Positions 22,946 to 33,737 of a stretch of DNA of 64,000 nt are shown here, piece after piece. The position numbers and the translations under genes are program-made. The stretch covers positions 46,257,556 to 46,321,555 of the forward strand of contig CM057006.1 of NCBI GenBank assembly GCA_029891345.1, in the 5' to 3' direction. Origin of the DNA: Dryococelus australis (lineage: Eukaryota > Arthropoda > Insecta > Phasmatodea > Phasmatidae). Numbering within the stretch: the first letter of the stretch is position 1; each line of letters opens with the position of its first letter. Under the pieces are notes generated by a model. That model searched no databases, was not told the DNA's origin, and saw nothing but the letters and a program-made list of their open reading frames with translations.

Positions 22946-23325
22946 TCCACACCAGTGCAAATGTCAAAGTCACGTGGTCAACAGCAATCGTGTGTTTGCG
23001 TCTCAGTTCTCAGAAATCAAGCCCTTTATATACAAGATGATTTGCTATTAGACCGACAAACTTCGGGAGGTGATTGATTCTTCAATGAGATAATATATCG
23101 GTGACGAAGTAAAATAGTGACAACTCTCGGAACATTATTGTATGTTATCGGGACCTTCAACGTAAGAGCCGACATTTTGCACAAATACGGCTTAAAATCT
23201 CGCATTTTTTAAAGGGCTCAATACCTAAACCGAATATTAAGGGAGGTATAAGTGTCACATGTGTTATCCTTTTACTTTTTCATGAAGAATACCCTCCCGA
23301 AGTTCGTCGTTCTAATTGGGAATTA
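22946..23325. other. Unassigned AT-rich sequence
   Basis: No recognised feature. TCGGGAGGTGATTGATTC near 23064 and CCTCCCGAAGTTCGTCG near 23295 form a loose inverted pair around this stretch. Confidence 0.35.
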
Positions 23326-23327
23326 TA

Positions 23328-23412
<85 letters not shown>
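23326..23412. repeat. (TA)n microsatellite
   Basis: About 85 bp of nearly pure alternating TA, starting with TATATATGTGTG. Self-complementary and likely length-variable. Confidence 0.95.
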
Positions 23413-23414
<2 letters not shown>

Positions 23415-23741
23415 CATTTTCCGATCTGAATGAAAAAAAAACTGGAGGATGAAAGAACATTTCAAAGCACTTATTTACAGTGTGTTCTAACATCGAATCA
23501 TATCCACGATGTTGGTAGAAGAGCAGTTCAATGTTGGAACAGTGCCAGCAGTTACCGCGCAGCTCGCTTGCGCACTCTCTACGACGTTCTCAGTCTACGG
23601 TGTCATTGCGGCGTGTCCAAGGACACCTGTCGCGGCGAGGATGTGCGAGATCTGCGCACGCGACACGCTTCCCTGACTCGCTGTCGAGCGGCGCTATCGG
23701 CCAGTCTTGAGAGTGGTATGGACCCCATGGGAACCCCGCGT
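23413..23741. other. Unassigned, GC-richer from 23520
   Basis: CpG-containing sequence between the TA array and an FB1 arm. A 109-residue plus frame (23430-23759) runs into the FB1 arm and has no recognisable motif. Confidence 0.35.
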
Positions 23742-24376
23742 ACAAGGTCAAGATGTTAGGGCGCGATGAGGACGGCACTAACGCGTGCTCTAGCGCCTCA
23801 TCGCTCCTGCACGCAAGATGTGCAGTGTTTCCGTCGTAACGCTGTGCTGTGTAAATTAGAACTGAAACAGTGAGATTATTTCACCCATAGAATAAAACAA
23901 TAAAACTACGCCCGTATATTTATACTCTTCTCTTGCCGCTTTAATAAATTGCATAAGCAAGCTTTAAAAATGCGATATTTTACCATTTTCTCCAGCAATA
24001 CACTTAATAAAAAAAAAAAAAAAAAAAAAATAGAATTACGGATAATTGTTGATATTTTCTATAGGCTGTTCACGATAGAGTGAGCACTTTTGAAGCCCTA
24101 GTTACTTTTTCCATCCCGCCATTTTTTTATCCTTTAACCACTTTTTTGAAATAAATATAACTATGTAAGTAAGAAACGTAGTTTGTATATTTCACCTCAC
24201 TCTGAAGTTAACGTCTAAGGCTAAAATAAAATATATTTATTGATACTCTTCCAAATGAGAGGGCTTTCAAAAGTGCTCACTTTACCGTGAATAGACAATA
24301 ACAAAGAAATCGTATTTGCAGAACATTTATTTACCGAAATACGCGTATTTGCGCAAAAGCTATTTCACAAAAACCG
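23742..24376 (+). mobile_element. FB1 single arm, interrupted by MITE-B
   Basis: ACAAGGTCAA, CTAGCGCCTCATCGCTCCTG, GTGCAGTGTTTCCGTCGTAA, TTGCATAAGCAAGCTTTAAA and TTATTTACCGAAATACGCG match the left arm of the palindrome at 41488-42416. The outermost 45 bp and the palindromic centre are missing. A MITE-B occupies 24061-24295. Confidence 0.8.
24061..24295 (+). mobile_element. MITE-B, complete, inside FB1 arm
   Basis: ATAGGCTGTTCACGATAGAG, AAGCCCTAGTTACTTTTTCC and CTCTGAAGTTAACGTCTAAGG, ending AAAAGTGCTCACTTTACCGT plus GAATAG. It interrupts the FB1 arm between TATTTTCT and the AAATCGTATTTGC block, so it is younger than that arm. Confidence 0.9.
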
Positions 24377-24480
24377 CGTGCTGCTGGGTTTGGACGTCGA
24401 CCCCGGACAAGACTATCGACCAGCGTCGGCACGCGCCGTGGGCCGCTAGGGAAGCGATTCTAATTCCCTAGCGCGCCTTA

Positions 24481-24990
24481 GGCTGGACTCACTACAGTTC
24501 ATTGCATCCGCCAACCGTCCATCCGTCCGGGCGGTCACGTGATTTTCAACCACTCGCAGAACAACATTTTTTCTACCCGTCCATCCGTCAAATATCTACC
24601 ACACTAACTTTCGGCGGACGGATGAGCCAACACCTTACGAGGGCATTCCTCAGACGCAAGTACGCACTTCGATAAAATCAAAAACTTTAAATGTAAAAAA
24701 AAAAAAAATGTCAGTATAGATATTCTTAAAATGTTTCTTCCTTGAAAATGTATTTCCAACAAAAATATACCTCCAGCGGTAGGAAGATCGCGATACTCAG
24801 TTGCCACAATGAAATTCTACCGTACAGAAGGACTGACTGACACCGACGGAATGTTGTGATCCGCTTTCAGCTGACAGACGTAAACAAAGAAGGATGGCAG
24901 CCGGACGGACGGACTACTGACGGACGGTTGTGTGTCCAACTTTATCGGGAGCCCAAATTTCGTGAGCACCGCTAGCAGGTAGTAGCGGAG
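24481..24990. mobile_element. Candidate element with CCGTCC subterminal repeats
   Basis: TTAGGCTGGACTCACTACAG opens the block, much like the GCTGGATTCACAA end of the element at 13333. CCGTCCATCCGTC occurs at 24520-24590 and its reverse complement form GGACGGACGGAC at 24900-24930. The inside is AT-rich. No matching second terminus was found, so the right boundary is a guess. Confidence 0.3.
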
Positions 24991-25289
24991 TTGACACACT
25001 GATAGGCCGGGGACCACTACACGTCGTGGCCTGGCAACTTGCAACCTGCTTATCGTTCCCACGATGTTAATCGGCTCTCAATAAGAGCGAAAGTGAATGA
25101 GAACACACCAGGTCCCAGCAGCTACTCTCATAGGTAAAACGAATCCTTACTGAAGATAAGCTTATTTGAATGGAATATTCTTTTTTGGGCATATTGTAGA
25201 AACACGTGCTTATTTTAATTTTCATGATGGCTGCACAGTAGTCTTCGTCTATGTAAGCAATTATTAAACTCTTGGAGGTATTTAATTGT
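24991..25289. other. Unassigned sequence
   Basis: Includes 25185-25265, which recurs in diverged form at 25772-25855 (shared core AGAAACACGTGCTT followed by ATTTTCAT and GCACAGTA). Otherwise nothing recognised. Confidence 0.35.
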
Positions 25290-25480
25290 AAACGGCTTTT
25301 TAACGTCCCTCGGTTTTATGCTTGAAAGCTTAGCAGGGGACGGCTTACAGACTAACTTATAACCTAACTTAAATTAACACCCATGCCTCACCCGGGATTC
25401 GAACCCAGAGTCATCCGCACCCAGATCAGTGGCGCACCAACCGACTGCGCTACGAGAGGTCGCGAAACTCTGGAGGTCCT
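25290..25480 (-). mobile_element. SINE-T: second tRNA-derived SINE, minus strand
   Basis: On the minus strand a tRNA-like head (25384-25470) carries an A box TAGCGCAGTCGGTTGG and a perfect B box GGTTCGAATCC. It is followed by GTCTGTAAGCCGTCCCCTGC, AAGCTTTCAAGCATAAAACC and GAGGGACGTTAAAAAGCCG. The GACGTTAAA tail is unlike the SINE-S body, so this is a separate family. The acceptor stem does not close, which argues against a working tRNA gene. Confidence 0.65.
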
Positions 25481-27156
25481 TGAGCTTATTAATTCTTCAT
25501 GAAAACCTAATAGAAATGTTTTAATTATGCTCTAACTGTTTAACCTCTGTAGCTGTTTAACAATTTTTTTTATAAACGACACTGGTTTTCAGGAATTTTG
25601 TTGTAAACTACACTTGAGATTGTAAATAAATAGGCTGTATAAATGAAAATATTTTCTTACTTGTAATAACTAAACTGTTGGCGATAGGGCAAAATGTACG
25701 TAATATCAAAGTGGTATTAGTAATCAAACTTTAAGAACCTCTACAGTAAACAATCACTTAGATTTTCTTTTTAGATACTGCAGAAACACGTGCTTCGTTA
25801 CATATTTTCATTTTTATGGCGATAGCACAGTATTTGTCTACGTAGATTTCGTGGCTTTTACGTAGTTTATTTCATATCACGTGTATTTTCATGAATATTC
25901 GCATGAACATCTATAAAAAATGTTTCATCTCCTTCACTGGAATGTATTTGTGGTTTCAAATAATTACGAATAAACGACACAATATTACCCAAACTTTAAA
26001 TAAGAAAAATATTAGGCTGACAAATTACTACTAATATAAGGTTCTCTCGTCATACTGTAGAGTTTCACCTCTTTCCTTTGTATGCTCCTTGGTGGGCCGC
26101 CAACCAGATAGGGACCTCCCAAAAATTTAGCGATATACATCTTATTTCCTGAATTAGCAAAATTATAGAAGGAATCTGTATGGGATCCTGGACAGGAAAG
26201 AACCAAAATTAGCAAAGGGAAAAATTCCTTTGCTGACACAATTACTAAAAGCAGACTTACCGCCAGTTCTGAAGGTAAAATTCTGGCAAAATAAATACAA
26301 CAGAATTTGGAAATCACGCAGGCACGACAAAAAATTAAATTTAATAAATAAAGGAAAATATGGACTTAAGCCGGAGCAGAAAAAACCTTATTTTTTCCGC
26401 AGTAGTTATAAGAAAACTGATGCCAACCAAAACTCGTTATACTACTATGTACTGAAAAATTACAATATATTTTAAATCTGGTTGCTTTTCCTCAAACTCA
26501 CTCCAGCTACCTGTGTTATGCACCGTTACGCAATACTATGAATTATTCCTTGTAAAAAGTGCTTCGGCTTGTGTAGCAAATGCAGTTATCTCCACGTTCG
26601 AATTTTAAAAAAACATTCCATCATCCCCATATATATACACATATATAGTCTACGTTTGGGAACAGTAATTTTCTCACTAGATTCTCCAATTATACTATCC
26701 TATCTCTATCAATCCACACATGTTTCATTTATCTAACAATTTCACAACTATTCCTCCTCCTGACCACTTGCAATTCTTATCCATTCCATATTCATAAAAT
26801 GATTCCCACGTTCATAAGTATTTTTACATATTTTGTATTCGCCATCACCACCAAAGCTTAATTATAATTTCAACTCCTCCTTAAAACTTTAAATTTCCCT
26901 ATAAAAGAAATGTCTAGCAAACACGTCAAAATAATTGAACTTCACACCACAATACGATATCTATAAATCGTTCCGACATGCAATGGTCTACATAAAATTT
27001 AAAGCAAAAATGCGGATACGATTTCTACATTTCATGCGCAGAAACACTTACGATTTTCAGCGAAATAAAGACCCCTACGTGAAAATGATTATTTAGTTTG
27101 TCCTCTCAGGTGTACACTTATGTGCCTATTCAACATAAAAATTAAAAACTCCTTTC
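25481..27156. other. Unassigned AT-rich sequence
   Basis: Contains the second copy (25772-25855) of the diverged direct repeat noted near 25185. The 81-residue frame at 26230-26475 and the 101-residue minus frame at 26012-26317 overlap and show no family. Confidence 0.4.
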
Positions 27157-27464
27157 AGGTGTGTCTGAAATAGACCAGCAAAACATTATGCATCTTCCTT
27201 CTAGCAAAAATTTCATTATCCAGCGCGATCGCATAATCATAAGCATTTCCGATGTCCGGGCTGCTTTCAACGTGAACCGTATAACATTATACGCACACAA
27301 TCTTAATACCGCGAGAATTACGACAAGATTACAAGGATTATTTCCATACAAAAAGCTTCCATTTAGAGAAAACAGCTGTAATATTCTTGTAAAACGAATT
27401 GCGAATGTTCTATCAATATTTGGTTTAAGTCTCCCATTCAGCAAGATGTTTCTGACACACCCTG
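27157..27464. mobile_element. Candidate small TIR element
   Basis: CAGGTGTGTCTGAAA at the left faces TTTCTGACACACCCTG at the right, giving inverted ends of the form CAGGGTGTGTCWGAAA over about 308 bp. Such ends are common on Tc1/mariner-type elements. Frames of about 100 residues are open on both strands but match nothing. No target duplication is clear. Confidence 0.4.
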
Positions 27465-28424
27465 GTTAAATTATCATCAGTGAACATTTTAAACGTCTCA
27501 CTAAAAATTATAATAATCTATAATAATGCGTTATCTAATTGGTCACATATGACCATTGTTAGCAAAAAAACCCGTTGTCACTTTCTTACTTGAACAGATT
27601 TAAAAAAAGCTACACGAAATAGTTACCCACATCGAGAGCAAAGCTGGACTTTATCGTTACTATTTTATTTTGCGGCGATCTCACACCGCGACGCTCCACT
27701 AAAACATTAAAAATTAATCATATTACATTTCCGGCCTTTCCGCCTTCCCTCGTACACAATTTAAGTAGATTACACGGATTTACAGTCACTAAGTATGGCT
27801 TTCACCAAAACCGATGCGAAGTAATTGGACAGGGAAGGACATCCACCACCTATGTACAAATACCCCGCAGTTCAATTCAATATCTTACAGCCGTGGACAA
27901 CACAAATAATTCCCACTGGTGAATACATATTTTAAAAATTCGTTCAACTACATATCGCAGTTTCGCAGAGAATGGGCGATGAGAAGTTTGAGCTCACATC
28001 GGCATAGAACATATCAGCCCTTGACGAAATTTTCCCCGCCGTTGTGATGATGACATTCCGTCGCGAATAATCTGACTGAATGTAGTTTATGCCAGTTATG
28101 TTACTGCACATTGCTGCGCACGATTTGGGATGCCAACCGTCCGTTTAAGGCGTAAAATACACTGGGTCCTCTGTCAACGTTACCATTAGAATAACTGCAA
28201 ATAAAAACTTCAAGTGCAAGTCGCACGCGACAACGCAGATGGTATACGTTGCAAACCCAGAGAACCAGAACCATAAAATTATGTGATGGGAGATAAGTAC
28301 AAGCAATAAAGCCCCTACATTCTGCACAGTTCGCATCAAGCACATACTCGCGATATGCCAATAAACGATATTACACTTACAACCACCGCAACGTCCCACG
28401 AGGGGCAGCAAAAATCATTGCTAA
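27465..28424. other. Unassigned AT-rich sequence
   Basis: No gene or repeat recognised in about 960 bp. Confidence 0.4.
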
Positions 28425-28843
28425 AGGCTGTTCACGATAAAGTGAGCATTTAAAAAAAAATAAACCATTGAAAAAAGTTACTGCTCCTACTTGCATATAT
28501 TTTGACGAATGCACTGAGTAACATGCGCCCAGTAAAGTTGGTAATGATGGATGGGAAGTAGTTCCATGTCTTAACATCGAATAAAAAGTGTTAGGAAACC
28601 ATTTTTGACGACTTTTATTATTTCTTTCGTTTTTTTTTTTAATGCATCAAGTGTAAAAATGAGCAGATTTGTAAAATATATACTTTTATAAAAACTTCAT
28701 AGTTTTACTTTAAAGACGCATGAATAAAGTGACAAGGCCCATGGCAAGGTTAAGTTCACATAAGGCGAATGAATACACGACGTGTATACAACTATATCTT
28801 AAGCAGGGCTTTCAAAAGTGCTCATTTGACCGTGAACAGCCTT
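28425..28843 (+). mobile_element. MITE-A, complete
   Basis: AGGCTGTTCACGATAAAGTG to GGCTTTCAAAAGTGCTCATT and TGACCGTGAACAGCCT, with every family block in order. Its right end is followed without a gap by MITE-C. Confidence 0.95.
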
Positions 28844-29260
28844 TATAGTTTATTCGCGGTTTCTTCACACTTTTTGAATTAAACCTTTGAAAAATCTTCC
28901 CATGTATAACGTGTTTAGTTATTTCCAACATATGCCATGTATCACAAGCGTTTTATATTTGTGTTCATGAAAGTTACTTTTTTTTCCTGTTAAATTTAAA
29001 TGTTATTCGTATTTTATCAATAAATTATAACGTTTCATTTGTAAATAATCTTAATAAAAAGAGTGAGAAAACATGCGTTGGTAGCGCCTAGTAAAAAAAA
29101 AATAGTTCTTATACAAAACACTGTTGCACTGAGTGCGCACGAATGCTGTGCGCTGTCGCATTAGTTTTAATTCCCTATAGTTGGTAACGCTTTGTTTAAA
29201 TGAGGCGGAGGAATATCCTGGAAGCTTCAGAAAAGTGTGAAGTAACCGTGAATGGATTAT
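28844..29260 (+). mobile_element. MITE-C, complete
   Basis: TATAGTTTATTCGCGGTTTC, TTCACACTTTTTGAATTAAA, CACAAGCGTTTTATATTTG, GTTGGTAGCGCCTAGTAAAA, GAGTGCGCACGAATGCTGTG, AATGAGGCGGAGGAATATCC and the end AAAAGTGTGAAGTAACCGTG, AATGGATTAT. The best uninterrupted family C reference in the window. Confidence 0.9.
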
Positions 29261-30046
29261 AGTTGAGACAATGCTCTCTGTTTCTGTATCAAGTATCATT
29301 TTCATACGAGTCCCGTGGGATAAAGCAGATTCTCGATGGAGCATAAATATATAATTGCCGCCACAATTTTGCATCAAGCCCCGTGACAGAAATTACACAA
29401 CGATGAAAGATATCCTCCGGCTGAAAAACTGCAAGAAAAAACCCGTATATTACAGGGTTTGTGTATCGTTCTGTTCTGGGCAAAGTTCGATAATTTCACC
29501 ACGCTTTTCAAAGTCTGCTTCACCAAAACAATTTCAGTTCTCTTGGTGGAAAGGAAAGGGAACAAAGAAAAAAAAAACTCATAAAAGGTATAAAAGGCCC
29601 GCCGTTTCATTACTTGGCAAGTGTGTACTTCATAATAGCCGTTACGCAAACTGCTAGCGACTTGCAAAGAGCCGACACAAACCCAACTTTCAACTCTCCC
29701 AAAAGACAGCCCGTGGTTAATTAAACGCAGCAAGTTCTAAATTGCCATTGAGAAGGACCAGAGGCTTGTTTTGTCACTTGTTTTCCTCTCGGAGGTTTCT
29801 CAATTCTAAGAAGGGGGTTGGATAGATGGGGGAAGGAAGGGTGCAAGTGTGAAAGTCCTATATCGATCTCGACAGGCGGCCACCAAATGGACCGACACTA
29901 ACGCCAACCGCAGGTAAATTAGCCTCGCGTGAGGTCGTAACCCGGCTGGTTAAATGTCAACGAGATACGGTCCACGGAGAGCCAGCACTGCTGCAAATAC
30001 ACTACAGGCTCTTACCGCAGCTAAATTTACGTGAACAATTACCTAA
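29261..30046. other. Unassigned sequence
   Basis: No gene recognised. The frames at 29355-29657 (plus) and 29374-29733 (minus) are mutual shadows without motifs. The stretch 29880-29990 is GC-richer and low in simple sequence, so a conserved non-coding element is possible. Confidence 0.4.
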
Positions 30047-30446
30047 AGTTTGTTCACGATAAAGTGAGCACTTTCGAAATCATCCTTTAAAAAATGTCAC
30101 TGCCCCTGCCTGCATGTATTTCAACGAGCGCCCTCAGCCACATGCACCCAGTTAAGTTCGTAATGATGGAGAGGAAAGTAGTTCCGTATCTTAACGTCGA
30201 ATAAAAAGGGTTAGGTAACCATTTCTGTCAACTTAAATTATTTCTCTCGCTTTCTGTCTTTTTTTTAATGCATCGCAGTGAAAAAACGAGTAGATTTGTA
30301 AAATATTTACTGTTCTAATAATTTCACAGTTTCATCTGACCGACGCATGAATAAAGTGATGGCGCCTGTGACAATGTTAATATTAAATAAGGCGGAAGAA
30401 CTCTTAAGCAGGATTCAAAAAGTGCTCATTTGATCGCGAATAGCCT
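30047..30446 (+). mobile_element. MITE-A, complete
   Basis: AGTTTGTTCACGATAAAGTG to GCAGGATTCAAAAAGTGCTC and ATTTGATCGCGAATAGCCT. It has a short deletion near the 3' end, where GGCGGAAGAA joins CTCTTAAGCAGG. Confidence 0.92.
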
Positions 30447-31599
30447 AGTTATTGCCCTAACACTCTTAAGAACTAAGTAACGTATAATCACTATATGTTG
30501 ACGCACATTCTACCTTTCGCATACCTTTGAGGATTTTGTGTGTTTTATTCTGTCATTGTACTTTGGCCATCACACCGGAAAAAATTACCGTGAAAAAAAA
30601 AATTGTCTCAGATTTAATAATGTGTGTGTAACGAAACTCATAGAAGTGCTGTTATCTGTTAGAGATGACAATACGGCCACGTTTTCTGAAAGAAATGCGG
30701 ATCTGTCCGATATTTGTATATAAAGTGTGTGTGATTGCTCGATCAGACACCATCTCGGCAACTTGCATGTATGTAGTCAACTCGTTCGTGTAAGATGATA
30801 CCAAGTGAAATTGTGCTCATACTATTCAAAGAATCTTAAAAAAAAAAAAAAAAAACCGCTACCGATAGTTTTACATTTTTTCTGAAGCACAATATTCTAC
30901 ACTACTTTCTTTCGCCAAGCTAAAAACGATGATTATAATAATAGATTTTTAAACTTCGCCCTTAGAGAAAGCAAGTTCATCCAGCATGTCCACAAGCGTC
31001 AAATGGTCGAACACACTTCATAAATGTTTGTAAGTTTTACTCAACATCTTAAAAAGCCCAGATTTAAGAGCAAAAAAGTAAGTTTTCAAAATAAATACTG
31101 TACGAAGCAATGACTGCCAAGGTCACAACAAATTTCTGGTAATTTTAAGGAGCATATTAGGTTTCGGCTTATATCCATTTTAAAGAAATATGTATCTGTA
31201 AACATATTCTGAAAAAAATTGTTACGGTGGAAACAAACTCTTACCTACTAAAACTTTAAATCTGTTCAGCTATACACAAATGTGAAATAGCAACGCCCTT
31301 TCAAGTTAAATAAATAAAATTCCTTCAAAATTTACCAAGATCAATGGTACCTTAATTTTCTGGAACAACATCCCACATACCATTAAGTTATGTTTTATTG
31401 CACGGAAATAAATTTTTTCCCTCGTGATTTTAATTTTAAAATTTTGCAAATTTTGGTTGTGTAAAAAAAAATGCGTGACCGTGTGGAGTATAACTACACA
31501 CAGGAAACAGAAAGTGCCTACTCCAATGAAAAGAGTTGAGCTTAGAAATTCCATCTCGCGCGTTATTTTCTGCGGGTAAGAGGGGAATTACACTGCGTG
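30447..31599. other. Unassigned AT-rich sequence
   Basis: Nothing recognised. Frames here are short and AT-biased. Confidence 0.4.
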
Positions 31600-31900
31600 G
31601 GAGTTGGATGTTTCACCCGAGTTTGTGCAGAGTACAGGAAATAAGGCATATAACCCACTGCACGGTATCTCCCTCAAAAACAAATGAAATGCAATGGAAC
31701 GCAGCGCGGACAATGATAAAGACTTTATCTGCGGCATGTGTTCCGAGGATGACAATCAAGATGATAAATGATGCCACTAAGGATAAAGGTCGCGCGTCGC
31801 ACACAATGCAAACAACCACATGTCAATTAATGGCCCATCAGTTTATTTCCAATTAAAATGACGTGATATTCGTCGCGGCGCGGAGATGATTAATCTACAA
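31600..31900. promoter_or_regulatory. Candidate conserved regulatory element
   Basis: A motif-dense stretch free of simple repeats: a perfect 15-bp palindrome GATAAAGACTTTATC (GATA-like halves), homeodomain-type TCAATTAATGG and CCAATTAAAATGACG, and CAGTTTATTT. Frames are open on both strands without motifs. It looks more like an enhancer or conserved non-coding block than an exon, by composition only. Confidence 0.25.
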
Positions 31901-31987
31901 TGTTTCCTTCGCAAAAAATATAAACAGATTAGGAATAAAAGCTCCCACGCTTACTTGAAGTACGGGATGTGGCATCAGTGACGGCAA

Positions 31988-32407
31988 AGGTTGTTCACGA
32001 TAAAGTGAGCACTTTAGAAATGAACCTTAGAAAAAAGTCACTGCCCCTGCCTGCGTATATTTTAATGGGCTCAATGAGTGACATTCGCCCAGTAAAGTTG
32101 GTAACGTTAGATGGAAAGTAGTTCCATATATTAACGTCAAATAAACAGTGTTATGTACCCATTTGTGATAACTTAAAATTATTCATTTCGCTTTCTGTTT
32201 TTTAATGCATCAAAGTGTAAAAATAAGAAGATATGTAAAATATTTATTTTCTTAATAATTTCACAGTTATTATTTGACCGACGCATGAATAAAGTGGCGA
32301 GGCCCATGGCAATGATAATTTTAAATAAGGCGAAAGAATACACAACCTGTATACAAGTAGATCTTAAGCAGAGCTTTCAAAAAGTGCTTATTTTAGCGTG
32401 AACAGCC
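31988..32407 (+). mobile_element. MITE-A, complete
   Basis: AGGTTGTTCACGATAAAGTG to GAGCTTTCAAAAAGTGCTTA and TTTTAGCGTGAACAGCC, all blocks present. Confidence 0.95.
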
Positions 32408-32435
32408 AATAGCACAATGCATCATTTTACAGATC

Positions 32436-32479
32436 GTTCACACACAAGGCGGAAGGTGTTCACACACAAGGCGGAAGGT
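32436..32479. repeat. 22-bp tandem duplication
   Basis: GTTCACACACAAGGCGGAAG GT occurs twice in a row. It lies just outside the MITE-A at 31988-32407 and resembles its GGCGGAAG block only by that short stretch. Confidence 0.85.
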
Positions 32480-32769
32480 GAAGACAGTACGGCGCAACGC
32501 GATGGATTGTAAAACACGAACAATCAAAATTAATTTAAAGATACAGAACAATCGGAAAATATCGAATAAATGATGTATGAGAAGAATAGTATAATCTCAG
32601 AGATCCTCTCAGTATTTGTAACTTCAATAGTTAATACAATGCAAGTGTAGCGTTAGAACCGCGGCGGCAAATTGAATCGTTGCAATGCCGCGTGTAAGAA
32701 GCGGCAGGGCCGCGCCAATCTCTGCACTTTTTTTACTCTCACGAGCAGTTAAATTATGGTACCTGCGTA

Positions 32770-33737
32770 TAGGCTGTTCACGGTAAAGTGAGCACTTTTG
32801 AGGCCCTAGTTACTTTTTTGTATCAGTCATTTTTCATCCTTCCTCCAATTTTTCAAATAAATACTGCCATGTTAGTAATGAACACTGTATACAAGATGGG
32901 TCCGTCTAACGTGGACACCCCCACAATTTCCGTAACTGTTGCAGATCACGAAAGCGGTGCTCGCTTAGTGAAATTACGAACGGGGCAAGCAATTTGCCTC
33001 AAAGTGACTCTTCGTAACACGTGTATGTACAGAAATAATTTAACCACACAAGATTTTTCTCCTGGAAATATGCATTTATTTCAACAGCATCTGAACGTAT
33101 GTGTAAAGAGGAATTCAGTGATATAGGTTATGCAATGGAATGTAACACAGGAACGCCAAGAAATATAGTGCAAATATGATTAAATTAAGTGGTCCGCTAG
33201 CATGGGGCAGTGGACATGCACTCATAGCTGTAAGCAAGCATCACGCGCCGTGACACATCGTGGCAGGACAGCTGTGAGTACGGGTCCACTGCCCCATGCT
33301 AGCGGACCACTTAATTTAATCATATTTGCACAATATTTCTTGGTGTTTCTGTGTTACGTTCCATTGCATAACCTGTATAACTGAATTCCTCTTTCCCCGT
33401 ATTTTCGGATGTCAACGAAATAAATGTACGTTTCTAAGGGAAAAATCGTATGTGGGTTTTATTTCTGTTCAAACATGTGTTACGAATAGTTAAGTGTTAC
33501 TAATAGTCACTTTGCGGCAAACTGCTTGCTCCGTACGTAATTTCATCTAATGAAAACTGCATTTCATGATATGCAACCGTTCCGGAAATTTTGTAGATGT
33601 CCACGTTAGGTGGACCACCCTTTATATTTCACCGGACTCGAAAGTTAACGTCCAAGACTGCAATAACATATATTTATTGACTACTATTCCAAATGAGAGG
33701 GGTTCAAACAGTGGTCACTTTACTGTGAATAGCATAT
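32770..33737 (+). mobile_element. MITE-B split by FB2
   Basis: The left part (ATAGGCTGTTCACGGTAAAG, TTTTGAGGCCCTAGTTAC) ends at 32890 after AACACTGTAT. The right part resumes TATATTTCACCGGACTCGAA at 33623 and ends GTCACTTTACTGTGAATAG. Joined, they give a normal family B copy. The 112-residue frame 32788-33126 spans the junction and is not a gene. Confidence 0.9.
32890..33624. mobile_element. FB2 fold-back element, complete
   Basis: About 735 bp forming one long inverted repeat. The left arm reads CCGTCTAACGTGGACA, TGAAATTACGAACGGGGCAA, AGAGGAATTCAG, TAAATTAAGTGGTCCGCTAG, CATGGGGCAGTGGAC. The right arm is its complement, with the centre near 33245-33260. Ends TACAAGATGGGTCC and (reversed) TAAAGGGTGGTCC are flanked by TA. 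The inner arm segments are almost identical while outer parts are diverged. No transposase is encoded. Confidence 0.85.

Noticed and set aside
25384-25470. Functional tRNA gene on the minus strand
   Set aside because: A and B boxes are good, but the acceptor stem does not pair properly and a SINE body follows.
32788-33126. 112-residue plus frame
   Set aside because: It runs from MITE-B into FB2 across their insertion junction, so it is a chimera of two non-coding elements.
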